Of a DNA stretch of 64,000 nucleotides, positions 1 to 8,783 are shown one piece after another; positions within the stretch are counted from its first letter, which is position 1; every line of letters begins with the position of its first letter. The notes beneath the pieces were generated by a model. The model did not search any database, was not told the DNA's origin, and saw only the letters and a program-made list of their open reading frames with translations. Location of the stretch: contig CAKSDC010000004.1 of the NCBI GenBank assembly GCA_934444765.1, positions 46,027 to 110,026 on the forward strand, read 5' to 3'. Both the position numbers and the translations under genes were made by a program. This DNA is from an uncultured Oscillospiraceae bacterium. Its GTDB lineage: Bacteria; Bacillota; Clostridia; Oscillospirales; Ruminococcaceae.

Positions 1-2
1 CT

Positions 3-809
3 ACTAATTCCCCCGATGGCGAAAGTACTACCATCGATATGATTAACAAGGGAATAGAGATTGGCTTAGACACAATAGCCTTTACCGACCATTGTGAAGT
101 TAATATGTGGTATCCTAAAGACCACTACAAAAAAACTTTTGATTATGATGATTACAACTACAAAGACAGCTTTGAACATTCTATTGCAGAAGTTTCTAAA
201 CTTAAAGCAGAATACAGACAAAAGATTAAGATACTATGTGGTATAGAATTAGGTCAAGCTAACATGGACTTTAGTCTTTCGGAAAAGATATTACAAGACG
301 ATAGATTAGACTATGTACTCGGTTCTATACATCAAGTAGCTGGTTTTAAGGACTTTTTTACTATAGACTATAACTCTGTAGACGTTGAGAGCCTATTGGG
401 TGCATACTTTTTAACCGTACTACGACTATGCAAATGGGGTAAGTTCGACGTGTTAGCACACTTAACCTATCCTTTAAGATATCTTGCTGAAAACAACATA
501 GATATAGACCTATCTAAACATAAGCCTACTATAGTTAAGATATTTAAGACTATTATAAGCAACAACATAGGCTTAGAGGTAAACTCTTCTGGATTAAGAC
601 AGTCTTATGGAAAGCCATTCCCTACTGAAGAGTGTATTAGACTATATAAAGAGTTAGGTGGTACTATAGTATCAGTAGGTAGCGATGCACATCGTACTGA
701 AGACTTAGGAGCAAACATTAAGGACTGCATAGAACTTATTAAAAGTTGTGGTTTTGACCATTTAACCTACTACGTTAAACGTAGACCGTTTAACTACTCA
801 TTAGATTAA
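3..809 (+). CDS. HisJ-family PHP phosphatase, 5' end outside window
   Basis: PHP-domain phosphoesterase, most like histidinol-phosphatase HisJ, which dephosphorylates L-histidinol phosphate in histidine synthesis using a metal cluster. The frame stays open to the left edge; the residues before the first internal ATG (position 39) read TNSPDGEST, the usual continuation of the HTxxSPDG motif, so the true start lies upstream and the ATG at 39 is internal. Further PHP motifs follow in order: FTDHCE, GSIHQV, LAHLTYPLR and a C-terminal GSDAHR. No other his gene is visible, so the exact substrate is inferred from family resemblance. Confident about the fold, less about the substrate. Confidence 0.85.
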   Translation, partial: TNSPDGESTTIDMINKGIEIGLDTIAFTDHCEVNMWYPKDHYKKTFDYDDYNYKDSFEHSIAEVSKLKAEYRQKIKILCGIELGQANMDFSLSEKILQDDRLDYVLGSIHQVAGFKDFFTIDYNSVDVESLLGAYFLTVLRLCKWGKFDVLAHLTYPLRYLAENNIDIDLSKHKPTIVKIFKTIISNNIGLEVNSSGLRQSYGKPFPTEECIRLYKELGGTIVSVGSDAHRTEDLGANIKDCIELIKSCGFDHLTYYVKRRPFNYSLD

Positions 810-970
810 AAAATTCCCTACTTAAGTAGTGGGATAATATAAATAAGCGTCGGTAGTGGACGGAGATAGTTTGGTATCCCCTACCGACAAAAATAATCCG
901 TACACCCAAAAGGTGTTGTAGTACTCCATAAATACCAAGCATGGATTGAACCTATTAGGAGGATTTTTTG
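810..970 (+). promoter_or_regulatory. leader with an 8-bp stem-loop before the Lrp gene
   Basis: GTCGGTAG at 849-856 is perfectly complementary to CTACCGAC at 881-888, enclosing 24 nt, and is followed by an A-rich stretch rather than a U-run. A shorter imperfect hairpin (CCCTAC...GTAGTGGG) lies just after the HisJ stop. The larger element may be a leader structure or part of a terminator; I see no T-box or recognised riboswitch consensus. AGGAGG at 957-962 is the ribosome site of the next gene. Confidence 0.35.
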
Positions 971-1453
971 ATGGACACTATTTTAAAGCTATTAAAACAG
1001 AACGCCCGTCTTTCGGCGGAACAGTTAGCCAGTATGACTGGTCTTTCTGTATTAGAAGTTGACCAAAAAATTAAGAACTACGAAAAAAAAGGTATAATTA
1101 TGGGTTATAGTGCCATCTTAAATGATGAACTCGTTGAAGATGACGATACCGTTTCGGCTTACGTAGAAGTTAAAATTACTCCTGAAAAAAACTTCGGCTA
1201 CGACGCTATAGCTAAGACTATAGCTCTATATGACGAAGTTGAAAACGTAACCTTAATGTCTGGTGCTTACGACTTAGCGGTCACTATTAGCGGTTCTAAT
1301 ATTAGAACTATATCTCTGTTTATATCACAAAAACTCTCTACTATCGAGGGTGTACTGTCTACTGCTACACACTTTATCTTAAAAAGATACAAGGATAAGG
1401 GCATATGCATAGACCAAATTACTAACGATGAAAGGGGATTTGTTTCTCCGTGA
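971..1453 (+). CDS. Lrp/AsnC-family transcriptional regulator
   Basis: A 160-residue regulator of the feast/famine family, which binds DNA as dimers or octamers and senses amino acids. Residues 1-50 form the winged helix-turn-helix (LSAEQLASMTGLSVLEVDQK); residues about 65-140 match the RAM ligand-binding/oligomerisation domain (YVEVKITPE, LMSGAYDLAV). ATG at 971 is chosen over the TTG at 968 because AGGAGG (957-962) sits 8 nt before it. The stop overlaps the GTG start of the next gene by 4 nt, so it is translationally coupled to an aminotransferase, the usual arrangement for an Lrp protein controlling amino-acid metabolism. The ligand cannot be read from sequence. Confidence 0.92.
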   Translation: MDTILKLLKQNARLSAEQLASMTGLSVLEVDQKIKNYEKKGIIMGYSAILNDELVEDDDTVSAYVEVKITPEKNFGYDAIAKTIALYDEVENVTLMSGAYDLAVTISGSNIRTISLFISQKLSTIEGVLSTATHFILKRYKDKGICIDQITNDERGFVSP

Positions 1454-2628
1454 TAGACTATTCTAAAGTATTAACCAAAAAAATACAAGAGATTAAACCC
1501 TCTGGTATTAGACGTTTTTTTGACCTTGCTCAAACCATGGAAGGTGTAATAAGTTTAGGTGTTGGTGAACCTGACTTTGCTACTCCTTGGACTATTAGAC
1601 GTGAGGCTATTAACAGTCTTCATAAAGGTAGAACCTTTTATACTTCCAATTCAGGACTACTACAGTTAAGAAGTGCTATCTCAGACTACGTTTACAATCA
1701 CCACAAAGTAAGATATCATACCGAAGATGAGATTATAGTTACAGTCGGCGGTTCTGAAGCTATAGATATAGCTATTCGTTCCATGGTAGACGACGGCGAC
1801 GAAGTACTAATAGTAGAACCTTGCTTCGTCTGTTATGCTCCATTGGTACAGATGAGCAACGGTATTCCAGTAATCATAGAAACCAAAGTCGAAAATAACT
1901 TTAAACTAACCGCTGAAGAACTAAAGTCTAAAATTACTGACAAGACTAAACTATTAATACTACCTTTCCCTAACAATCCTACTGGTGCTATTATGACTCA
2001 TGAGGACTTACAGGCTATCGTGGACGTACTAAAAGATACTAACATAGTAATACTAACCGACGAAATATATAGCGAACTGACCTATGGTAGAAAACACTGT
2101 TCTATTATAGAGTTCGAGGAAATGCAAGACCGTACTATATATATCAACGGATTTTCTAAAGCCTTTGCTATGACTGGTTGGCGTTTAGGATATCTATGCG
2201 CACCTAAGCCTATATGCAAACAGATGCTTAAACTACATCAATACGCTATAATGTGTTCTCCTACTATCAGTCAGTATTCAGCTATAGAGGCTCTAACTAA
2301 CTGTAGTGACGACGTTGTAAAGATGCGTGATGAGTACAACATAAGACGTAGATTTGTAGTAGACGGTTTTAACAAAATGGGACTAACCTGTTTTAATCCA
2401 GAAGGTGCATTCTACGTATTCCCATGTATCAAAAGTACTGGACTTTCAAGTGAAGACTTTTGCGAACAGTTACTATACCATAAAAAAGTAGCAGTAGTTC
2501 CAGGGGACGCTTTTGGTAAGTGTGGCGAAGGCTTTATTAGAGTATCCTATGCGTACTCTTTAAACCACTTAATGGAAGCTCTAAAGCGTATAGAAGAGTT
2601 CCTAAACGAACTTAAACAAAGACAGTAA
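1450..2628 (+). CDS. PLP-dependent class I/II aminotransferase
   Basis: Fold-type I aspartate-aminotransferase superfamily enzyme of 392 residues, normal length. Landmarks: VGEPDF near 38-43, FPNNPTG ending at 179, DE at 204-205 (the Asp pairs with the PLP ring nitrogen), and SKxxxMTGWRLGY with the Schiff-base lysine K237. It resembles the PatA/AspC subgroup, but the amino-acid substrate cannot be settled from sequence. GTG start at 1450 overlaps the Lrp stop, with AAAGGGG at 1431-1437 as ribosome site. A 15-nt gap with GAGGG leads to ispE, so the genes are probably co-transcribed. Confidence 0.92.
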   Translation: MIDYSKVLTKKIQEIKPSGIRRFFDLAQTMEGVISLGVGEPDFATPWTIRREAINSLHKGRTFYTSNSGLLQLRSAISDYVYNHHKVRYHTEDEIIVTVGGSEAIDIAIRSMVDDGDEVLIVEPCFVCYAPLVQMSNGIPVIIETKVENNFKLTAEELKSKITDKTKLLILPFPNNPTGAIMTHEDLQAIVDVLKDTNIVILTDEIYSELTYGRKHCSIIEFEEMQDRTIYINGFSKAFAMTGWRLGYLCAPKPICKQMLKLHQYAIMCSPTISQYSAIEALTNCSDDVVKMRDEYNIRRRFVVDGFNKMGLTCFNPEGAFYVFPCIKSTGLSSEDFCEQLLYHKKVAVVPGDAFGKCGEGFIRVSYAYSLNHLMEALKRIEEFLNELKQRQ

Positions 2629-2643
2629 TAAGAGGGTACTAAC

Positions 2644-3498
2644 ATGATTGTAAAACTATTAGACCTTAAGGCGTACGCTAAAGTAAATCTAACTCTTGAT
2701 ATAGTAGGTACTCGTGAAGACGGCTATCACCTATTAGAGAGTGTATTCCATGAAGTACCTATCTACGATACTATAAACCTACTAATCAATCGTGATGGAA
2801 TTATAGACGTAATATGTACTACAGAATATCCTACTGAGAACGTTCCTATGGGACAGGATAACATAGCCTACAAGACCGCTAAAAAGTTCTTTGAAGCTAT
2901 CGGTGATACTACCTATGGAGTAACCATTATAATATTAAAGCGTATCCCTATGCAAGCTGGAATGGGTGGCGGTAGTTCAGACGCAGGTTGTATATTAAAG
3001 TCTTTAAACGCTATGTTTGAAAATCCACTATCTGATGAACGACTAATACAGATAGCCTCTACTATAGGTGCAGACGTTCCATTCTTTATAAATGGTGGAA
3101 CGGCATACGCTACTAATATCGGTGACGTTATTAAACCTTTAAAGCCTCTACCTAAGTTGAACATGGTAGTAGCTAAGGGGAACGACGGAATATCCACTAT
3201 AGAAGCCTATCGTTCTATAGACGCTCTTGAGAGTATAGAACATATAGACAACGCTAAGGCTCTACAGTGTATCGAAAATCAGGATATAACCGAACTATGT
3301 AAATGTTGCGGTAACGTATTTGAACAGATACCTCTACCAAAAGAAGTATCCACTATAAAAGATACTATGTTACAGTGTAACGCACTATGTTCTGTTATGA
3401 CTGGTAGTGGTTCAGCAGTATTCGGAATATTCAATACTCCTGAAGAGGCTAAAAAGTGTTATGATACTCTGCAAACTTCTACTAAGTATCTAATATAG
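2644..3498 (+). CDS. ispE: 4-diphosphocytidyl-2-C-methyl-D-erythritol kinase
   Basis: GHMP-family kinase phosphorylating CDP-methylerythritol in the MEP (non-mevalonate) isoprenoid pathway. Seen: AYAKVNLTLD at the N-terminus (K13 corresponds to the catalytic lysine), GYHLLESVFHEV near 27-38, the ATP loop MGGGSSDAG near 107-115, and GADVPFF with the catalytic-base Asp D144. At 284 residues it has the normal length. ATG at 2644 follows GAGGG. Other MEP genes are absent from the window. It sits in a run with the aminotransferase before it and the HD/folate genes after it. Confidence 0.95.
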   Translation: MIVKLLDLKAYAKVNLTLDIVGTREDGYHLLESVFHEVPIYDTINLLINRDGIIDVICTTEYPTENVPMGQDNIAYKTAKKFFEAIGDTTYGVTIIILKRIPMQAGMGGGSSDAGCILKSLNAMFENPLSDERLIQIASTIGADVPFFINGGTAYATNIGDVIKPLKPLPKLNMVVAKGNDGISTIEAYRSIDALESIEHIDNAKALQCIENQDITELCKCCGNVFEQIPLPKEVSTIKDTMLQCNALCSVMTGSGSAVFGIFNTPEEAKKCYDTLQTSTKYLI

Positions 3499-3517
3499 TC
3501 CATGGAGGGTACTATAA

Positions 3518-3994
3518 TTGGATAAGTTCAACTATATACTAACTAATAAAAAGTTCAACGAATATCTTAATGCAATAACCGTATACGAAACAGATAGAAA
3601 GTTCTGTCATCACGATATAACTCATCTATTAGATACCGCAAGAATATGCTATATACTGGTGTTAGAAAATCATCTTGACATTTCTAAAGATATAGTATAC
3701 TCTACGGCTCTACTTCATGATATTGGTAGGTATGACGAATACTATCATGGTATACCACATGAACAGTCTACTAATATCATAGTGGAAATACTCAAAGAGT
3801 GTAACTACTCTACAAGTGAAATAGAATTAATAGTTTCTGCCATTTCGGAACACCGAACCACTAACGACAGACTATTAACTCTTAACGACGTTATCGCTAA
3901 AGCTGATAAACTCTCCCGACTATGTTTTAGATGTCCTGCAAAGAGTGAGTGTTACTGGAGCGATACTAAAAAGAATAATATTCTATACTTGTAA
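3518..3994 (+). CDS. HD-domain phosphohydrolase
   Basis: A 158-residue metal-dependent HD hydrolase: HHDITH (31-36), the HD pair H67-D68 in LLHDIGR, EHRTT (111-115) and D130. A Cys-containing tail (C136, C139, C145) follows. In many Firmicutes a small HD protein sits between folE and folP; here it precedes folP, but folE itself is not in the window, so a folate-linked role is inference from neighbourhood. TTG start at 3518 is supported by GGAGG at 3504-3508. Substrate unknown. Confidence 0.85.
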   Translation: MDKFNYILTNKKFNEYLNAITVYETDRKFCHHDITHLLDTARICYILVLENHLDISKDIVYSTALLHDIGRYDEYYHGIPHEQSTNIIVEILKECNYSTSEIELIVSAISEHRTTNDRLLTLNDVIAKADKLSRLCFRCPAKSECYWSDTKKNNILYL

Positions 3995-4000
3995 ACATAT

Positions 4001-4041
4001 TGGGAACGATATCTTTAATATACCGTTCCCATACGTTTTTT
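4001..4041 (+). terminator. hairpin with U-run after the HD gene
   Basis: TGGGAACG at 4001-4008 pairs with CGTTCCCA at 4024-4031, and the inner ATAT/ATAT bases can extend the stem. TACGTTTTTT follows. It lies between the HD gene and folP, 17 nt before the folP start, so it could be a terminator or an attenuator tuning folate genes relative to the upstream run. Confidence 0.65.
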
Positions 4042-4057
4042 AAGAAAGGAAATACTT

Positions 4058-4864
4058 ATGATTATAGGAAATAAAACTTTTAACGAACATCATACATACA
4101 TAATGGGTATACTAAACGTTACCCCAGACTCTTTTTCCGATGGTGGTACTCATAACACTTTAGATACTGCACTATTTCACACTCAAAAGATGATAGAAGA
4201 AGGTGCAGACTTAATAGACGTTGGTGGCGAATCTACACGTCCAAACTACACCAAAATATCCGACCAAGAGGAAATAGAAAGAGTAGTACCTATAATAGAC
4301 GCTATCAAATCAAGGTTTGATATTCCAATCTCTATAGATACTTACAAGAGTGCAGTCGCTGAAGAATGCTTTAAACATGGTACAGACCTACTAAACGATA
4401 TCTGGGGATTAAAGTACGACTCTAATATGGGAAACGTAGCTAAAAAGTATAACGTTCCTTGTTGTCTGATGCACAATAGAACCGATACTAACTATTCCGA
4501 CGACTTTATCGGAAACGTAATTAAAGACTTAAAAGATAGTGTGACTATAGCAAATAACTGCGGTATATCTAACGATAAGATAATATTAGACGTAGGCGTT
4601 GGTTTCGCTAAAAGTTTAAACCAAAACCTTTTAATTATGAAACATCTTAACGAGTTTAAGACTTTAGGATTTCCTATACTATTAGGCACTTCAAGAAAGT
4701 CTATGATAGGCTTAACTTTAGACGTTCCAGTTGCTGAACGTGTAGAAGGTACTATAGTAACCACAGTAATGGCAGTACAAAGCCAGTGTATGTTCGTTAG
4801 AGTTCACGACGTACTACAGAATAAGCGTGCTATAGATATGACCGAAGCCATACTAAATGCGTAG
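4058..4864 (+). CDS. folP: dihydropteroate synthase
   Basis: TIM-barrel enzyme joining 6-hydroxymethyl-dihydropterin diphosphate to p-aminobenzoate; the target of sulfonamides. Seen: ILNVTPDSFSDGG (18-30), DVGGESTRP (54-62), SIDTYK (92-97), LNDIWG (112-117) and the C-terminal RVHDV. At 268 residues it has the standard length. ATG at 4058 with AAGAAAGG upstream. It begins the folate block folP, folBK, folA. No resistance-type insertion is evident in the loops I can recognise, though I did not align it. Confidence 0.95.
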   Translation: MIIGNKTFNEHHTYIMGILNVTPDSFSDGGTHNTLDTALFHTQKMIEEGADLIDVGGESTRPNYTKISDQEEIERVVPIIDAIKSRFDIPISIDTYKSAVAEECFKHGTDLLNDIWGLKYDSNMGNVAKKYNVPCCLMHNRTDTNYSDDFIGNVIKDLKDSVTIANNCGISNDKIILDVGVGFAKSLNQNLLIMKHLNEFKTLGFPILLGTSRKSMIGLTLDVPVAERVEGTIVTTVMAVQSQCMFVRVHDVLQNKRAIDMTEAILNA

Positions 4865-4900
4865 AGTTAGTTTCGCTATACATTTTAATGATATTATACA

Positions 4901-4929
4901 TTGACATATACTCTAAAATACGATACAAT
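4901..4929 (+). promoter_or_regulatory. internal SigA promoter for folBK-folA
   Basis: TTGACA at 4901-4906, 17-bp spacer, TACAAT at 4924-4929, between folP and folBK. This near-consensus promoter implies that folBK and folA can be expressed independently of upstream read-through. Confidence 0.7.
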
Positions 4930-4963
4930 GTTATTATCAAAAGTATTGGAAGGGGCTATTACT

Positions 4964-5797
4964 ATGTACAAAATAAACATAGAAGATTTAGAAGTATATG
5001 CCTATCATGGCGTAAATGAGGAAGAAAAAAGGTTAGGTCAAAAGTTTTTAATATCGGCAGAACTTACTCTAAACAACCATATAAACATATTCGATGACGA
5101 TATAGAACAGTCTGTAGACTATGGAAAAGTATGTACACTAATTCAACGTGTAGTAACCGAAAGTAAGTTCAACCTTATAGAAACTTTAGCTGAAAACTTA
5201 GCAGAAAGAATACTATTAGAATATTACAAGATACGTTCTGTAATAATAAAAGTATCTAAACCTTCTGCACCTATACCACTACCTTTTAAGAACGTATCCG
5301 TACAGATAGAACGTTCTTGGCATACTGCATACGTTTCAATGGGTTCTAATATGGGTGATAAGGAAGCGTACCTAAACGGTGCAGTTAAAGAGATAGCAGA
5401 AAATCCGCTATGTAGAGTTATGGCACTATCACAATTTATAGTCACTAAACCAGTTGGGGACGTTCCTCAAGACGACTTCTTAAACGGTTGCGTATGTGTA
5501 GAAACTCTATATTCTCCTCATGAACTATTGGAACTACTACACAACATAGAAGACAAGGCAGGCAGAAAAAGAACTATCAAATGGGGACCTCGTACTTTAG
5601 ACTTAGATATAGTACTATTCGACGACGTTATAATATCCGATGGTACTCTAACTATACCTCATGCAGAAATGCAAAATAGATTTTTCGTATTAGAACCTTT
5701 AACCGAAATAGCCCCTTACGTAGTACATCCAGTGTATAAGTGTACCGTTTCGGAACTACTAACCAGACTACAACGTATATCCAGCATAGAAGCATGA
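4964..5797 (+). CDS. folBK: bifunctional dihydroneopterin aldolase / HPPK
   Basis: Fusion of two successive folate enzymes, 277 residues. Residues 1-118 are FolB (YKINIEDLEVYAYHGVNEEE, SVDYG, ETLAENLAERIL). Residues about 122-277 are FolK, which pyrophosphorylates 6-hydroxymethyl-dihydropterin (AYVSMGSNMGD at about 122-132, GPRTLDLDIVLF near 203-214, PHAEMQNRFFVLEPL). Start ATG 4964 is preferred to the upstream in-frame ATG at 4901, because GGAAGGGG (4948-4955) is placed for it and 4901 lies inside the -35 element. The fusion makes FolB product available to FolK. The stop overlaps the folA start (ATGA). Confidence 0.94.
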   Translation: MYKINIEDLEVYAYHGVNEEEKRLGQKFLISAELTLNNHINIFDDDIEQSVDYGKVCTLIQRVVTESKFNLIETLAENLAERILLEYYKIRSVIIKVSKPSAPIPLPFKNVSVQIERSWHTAYVSMGSNMGDKEAYLNGAVKEIAENPLCRVMALSQFIVTKPVGDVPQDDFLNGCVCVETLYSPHELLELLHNIEDKAGRKRTIKWGPRTLDLDIVLFDDVIISDGTLTIPHAEMQNRFFVLEPLTEIAPYVVHPVYKCTVSELLTRLQRISSIEA

Positions 5798-6285
5798 AAC
5801 TAATCTGTGCAGTGAATAACGATTGGGCTATAGGTTACAGACAGAACCTACTATATGACATTCCACAGGATATGCAGTACTTCAAATATGTAACTATGGG
5901 TAAGACTGTTATCATGGGAACTAATACGTTCAACTCTTTAAGAGTGAAACCCTTACCTAACAGAACTAATATAGTACTATCCAATAGCATATCTAAGTAC
6001 TATAATACTATAGTGTGTAATAGTGTCAGTAGTCTAAAAACGGCTATAAAAGATATTCCCACTGATGACATAATAGTAATAGGTGGACAGAGTATATACT
6101 CACTACTATTACCAGAATGTTCTACGGCGTATATTACTAAAGTATATAGTTCTACGTTAGCAGACGCTTACTTTCCTGTAAACTTGGATATGTGCAATAG
6201 ATGGCGACTGGTAAAGCGTTCGGAATGGTATAACCATAATGGAATATCTTACAACTTTAATACGTATATACGTACTAATCAATAG
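5794..6285 (+). CDS. folA: dihydrofolate reductase
   Basis: NADPH-dependent reduction of dihydrofolate; trimethoprim target. The 163-residue protein starts MKLICAVNNDWAIGY; the acidic active-site residue is D26 in IPQDMQYF, followed by GKTVIMGTNTF, LPNRTNIVLS and IVIGGQSIY (nucleotide-binding GG). ATG at 5794 overlaps the folBK stop by 4 nt, which fixes the start and implies coupling. With folP and folBK it covers four folate steps; folE and folC are not in the window. Confidence 0.94.
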   Translation: MKLICAVNNDWAIGYRQNLLYDIPQDMQYFKYVTMGKTVIMGTNTFNSLRVKPLPNRTNIVLSNSISKYYNTIVCNSVSSLKTAIKDIPTDDIIVIGGQSIYSLLLPECSTAYITKVYSSTLADAYFPVNLDMCNRWRLVKRSEWYNHNGISYNFNTYIRTNQ

Positions 6286-6326
6286 TATTGCTACTTTATT
6301 AGAACGTAGTTTTTTTAAAAAAACAC

Positions 6327-6355
6327 TTTTCAAACCCAAAAATATGTGATATAAT
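6327..6355 (+). promoter_or_regulatory. SigA promoter of pgcA
   Basis: TTTTCA at 6327-6332, 17-bp spacer, perfect TATAAT at 6350-6355, about 58 bp before the pgcA ATG. Confidence 0.65.
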
Positions 6356-6412
6356 ACTTATGTGTAGAACATAAAACACATATTTACAACTTTTATAGGA
6401 GGATATTTTTCG

Positions 6413-8131
6413 ATGAATGAATTAGAACTATATAATCTTTGGTGTAACTGTGCTACCGAAGATGCTGATATCGTAGAAGAATTAAAGTCTATCAATGGCA
6501 ACGAAGATGCTATTAAAGAAAGATTTTACAAAAACTTAGAGTTTGGTACTGGCGGTCTTAGAGGCGTTATAGGTGCTGGTACTGCAAGATTAAACATCTA
6601 TACTATTAGAAAAGCTACTCAAGGTTTAGCTAACTATCTAAACGAACACTTTACCAATCCAAGTGTTGCAGTATCTTTTGATAGCAGAATAAAGTCTACT
6701 ACTTTTGCTAAGACTGCTTGTGAAGTATTAGCCGGTAACGGAATTAAAGCTAACATATACACCGAATTAATGCCTACTCCTATGCTATCATTTGCAGTTA
6801 GAGAGTTAAAGTGTCAAGCTGGTATTATGGTTACAGCAAGTCATAACCCTGCTAAGTACAACGGTTACAAGGTATATGGCGAAGACGGTTGTCAACTAAA
6901 CCTAACCAACTCCGAAATAGTTATTAACAAGATAAACCAAGTAGATATCTTTAAGGACGTTAAACACATAGACTTTGAAGAAGGTATCAAGCAAGGTCTA
7001 ATCTCTTATATTGGCGAAGACGTTATAGAAAACTTCTATAAAAACGTTATTGCCCAAGGTATCCATGTAGACTTAGTTAAGAATAGCGGTTTAAAGGTAG
7101 TATACACTCCATTAAACGGTACTGGTAACAAGCCAGTAAGAACTATTCTAAACAGAATAGGCGTAAACGATATTACCGTAGTTCCTGAACAGGAAAACCC
7201 AGACGGTAACTTCCCTACTTGCCCATTCCCTAACCCAGAAATTAGAGAGGCTCTTAACCTTGGCTTAAAACTCTGTGAAACCGTAAAACCTGACCTACTA
7301 TTAGCTACCGACCCAGACGCAGACAGAGTAGGTATTGCAGTTCCAAATCCTGACGGCGAATACGTTCTATTCTCTGGTAACGAAGTAGGTGCTTTACTAT
7401 TTGAATACATCTGTAAGGAAAGAATAGCTCTTGGCACTATGCCTAAAAATCCTGTAGCCGTTAAGACTATAGTTACTACCGATATAGTAAACGCTATAGC
7501 TAAGGAATACAACGTTGAACTTAGAAACGTTCTAACTGGCTTTAAGTTTATAGGTGAACAGATAGGTCTATTAGAGGCTGACGGTCAAGAAGATAGATAC
7601 ATCTTCGGCTTTGAAGAAAGCTATGGCTACTTAGCAGGCAGTTACGTTCGTGATAAGGACGCTGTAGTAGCTTCTATGTTAATATGCGATATGACTTCTT
7701 ACTACAGAACTAAGGGTATATCTCTATATCAAGCAAGAGAAAACCTATACAAAAAGTATGGTTGTTATCACCATTCACAAGAAAGTTTCCAATTTGAAGG
7801 CATCACTGGTATGCAAAAGATGAAAGACCTTATGGCTCATCTTAGAGAACACGTTCCAACTGAAATAGCTGGCTTAACCGTTACTAACTTTGAAGACTAT
7901 ATAGCAAGCACTTCTAAGGATATGGCTACTGGTACAGTAACTACTCTTACACTACCTAAGTCCGACGTATTAGTATTCAAGCTAACAGACGGTGCAAGCG
8001 TAGTAATCAGACCTTCTGGTACAGAACCTAAGATTAAGGCTTACTACACTACTATAGCTGAAACTCAAGAACTTGCTACTAACCTAAAGAACACTATCTC
8101 CGATAGCTTTAAGAAGATATTAGGTTTATAA
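6413..8131 (+). CDS. pgcA: alpha-phosphoglucomutase / phosphohexomutase
   Basis: Alpha-D-phosphohexomutase interconverting glucose 6-phosphate and glucose 1-phosphate (family members also act on mannose or deoxyribose phosphates). Four domains are recognisable: N-terminal GTGGLRG (45-51); phosphoserine loop TASHNPAKYNGYK with S143; metal-binding DPDADR (300-305); sugar-recognition GFEESYGY; C-terminal phosphate loop RPSGTEPKIK. At 572 residues it matches the PgcA/PGM2 subgroup. ATG 6413 follows AGGAGG at 6397-6402. It is monocistronic between a promoter and a bidirectional terminator. Substrate preference is assumed from the subgroup. Confidence 0.92.
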   Translation: MNELELYNLWCNCATEDADIVEELKSINGNEDAIKERFYKNLEFGTGGLRGVIGAGTARLNIYTIRKATQGLANYLNEHFTNPSVAVSFDSRIKSTTFAKTACEVLAGNGIKANIYTELMPTPMLSFAVRELKCQAGIMVTASHNPAKYNGYKVYGEDGCQLNLTNSEIVINKINQVDIFKDVKHIDFEEGIKQGLISYIGEDVIENFYKNVIAQGIHVDLVKNSGLKVVYTPLNGTGNKPVRTILNRIGVNDITVVPEQENPDGNFPTCPFPNPEIREALNLGLKLCETVKPDLLLATDPDADRVGIAVPNPDGEYVLFSGNEVGALLFEYICKERIALGTMPKNPVAVKTIVTTDIVNAIAKEYNVELRNVLTGFKFIGEQIGLLEADGQEDRYIFGFEESYGYLAGSYVRDKDAVVASMLICDMTSYYRTKGISLYQARENLYKKYGCYHHSQESFQFEGITGMQKMKDLMAHLREHVPTEIAGLTVTNFEDYIASTSKDMATGTVTTLTLPKSDVLVFKLTDGASVVIRPSGTEPKIKAYYTTIAETQELATNLKNTISDSFKKILGL

Positions 8132-8162
8132 TACGTTAGTACAGAACTAATAGATAGATATA

Positions 8163-8189
8163 GGCGAATTGATGTAGTATCAATTCGCC
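8163..8189. terminator. bidirectional terminator between pgcA and the HATPase gene
   Basis: GGCGAATTGAT (8163-8173) and ATCAATTCGCC (8179-8189) form an 11-bp perfect stem with a 5-nt loop between two convergent genes; short T-rich sequence follows on the plus strand. Confidence 0.75.
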
Positions 8190-8197
8190 TTAATTTA

Positions 8198-8623
8198 CTA
8201 TTTAAATAGCATAGTAACCGTAGTACCTACGCCCACTTTAGATTGAATATCCATATAGTCGGAATACTTTGCCATGTTAGATAGTCCTTGACCTGCTCCA
8301 AAGCCTTTCTGTTTAGCCTTGCTATTAGGAGGCACTGTAGAATATCCATTCTTCATAGCCTCTTGAATGTTTTCTATACCAGAGCCAGTATCTTTAAGTG
8401 TAACTACTATACTCTTATCTTCTGCGACTACTACTTCTACAGTACCGCCGTTAGCATGGATAATCATATTAATTTCACCCTCATATAAAGCTAAAGAACA
8501 TCTTCTTATAGTTTCGGGTGATATCTTTAGTAGTTCCAACTGTTTAGTAACTTCAGTAGATATATTACCAGCAGACACCAAATCGAAAGCGTCTATAGTG
8601 TATTTTAAAGTGGTATTAGCCAT
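8198..8623 (-). CDS. HATPase_c anti-sigma/serine-kinase-like regulator
   Basis: A 141-residue single-domain GHKL ATPase of the RsbW/SpoIIAB-like class. N box LALYEGEINMIIHANGG, G1 box DTGSGI, G2 box KGFGAGQGLSNMAK, then a C-terminal beta strand VGVGTTVTML. Such proteins phosphorylate STAS partners or hold sigma factors. No partner is encoded next to it, so its target is unknown; stand-alone homologues are common in Clostridia. ATG 8623 is chosen over the GTG six bases upstream because GGAAGGAG is correctly spaced only for the ATG. Confidence 0.82.
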   Translation of the reverse strand: MANTTLKYTIDAFDLVSAGNISTEVTKQLELLKISPETIRRCSLALYEGEINMIIHANGGTVEVVVAEDKSIVVTLKDTGSGIENIQEAMKNGYSTVPPNSKAKQKGFGAGQGLSNMAKYSDYMDIQSKVGVGTTVTMLFK

Positions 8624-8670
8624 ATACACACTCCTTCCTTAATAAAAAATTATAGTATTAAGTTATTATA

Positions 8671-8699
8671 ATTATAACACAACGTAAACAGTATATCAA
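8671..8699 (-). promoter_or_regulatory. SigA promoter of the HATPase gene
   Basis: On the minus strand, TTGATA (plus 8694-8699), 17-bp spacer, TATAAT (plus 8671-8676), about 48 bp before the start codon. Confidence 0.7.
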
Positions 8700-8717
8700 T
8701 AGATTTTGCTTTTTAGG

Positions 8718-8746
8718 TTGACATATTCTATGTTTTTTGGTACACT
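8718..8746 (+). promoter_or_regulatory. extended -10 promoter of the membrane-anchored unknown gene
   Basis: Perfect TTGACA at 8718-8723, 17-bp spacer ending in the extended -10 TGG, TACACT at 8741-8746. It is back to back with the HATPase promoter. Confidence 0.7.
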
Positions 8747-8783
8747 ATTAGTGTACATCGTATAAGGAGGTTTATAAACTCTA

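Noticed and set aside
810..970. T-box or amino-acid riboswitch before the Lrp/aminotransferase genes
   Set aside because: No T-box core sequence or other consensus; only an isolated 8-bp stem.
7036..7512. Minus-strand ORF within pgcA
   Set aside because: Antisense to conserved phosphohexomutase sequence; no ribosome site.
8288..8642. Plus-strand ORFs opposite the HATPase gene
   Set aside because: Antisense to a gene with clear GHKL motifs, promoter and ribosome site.
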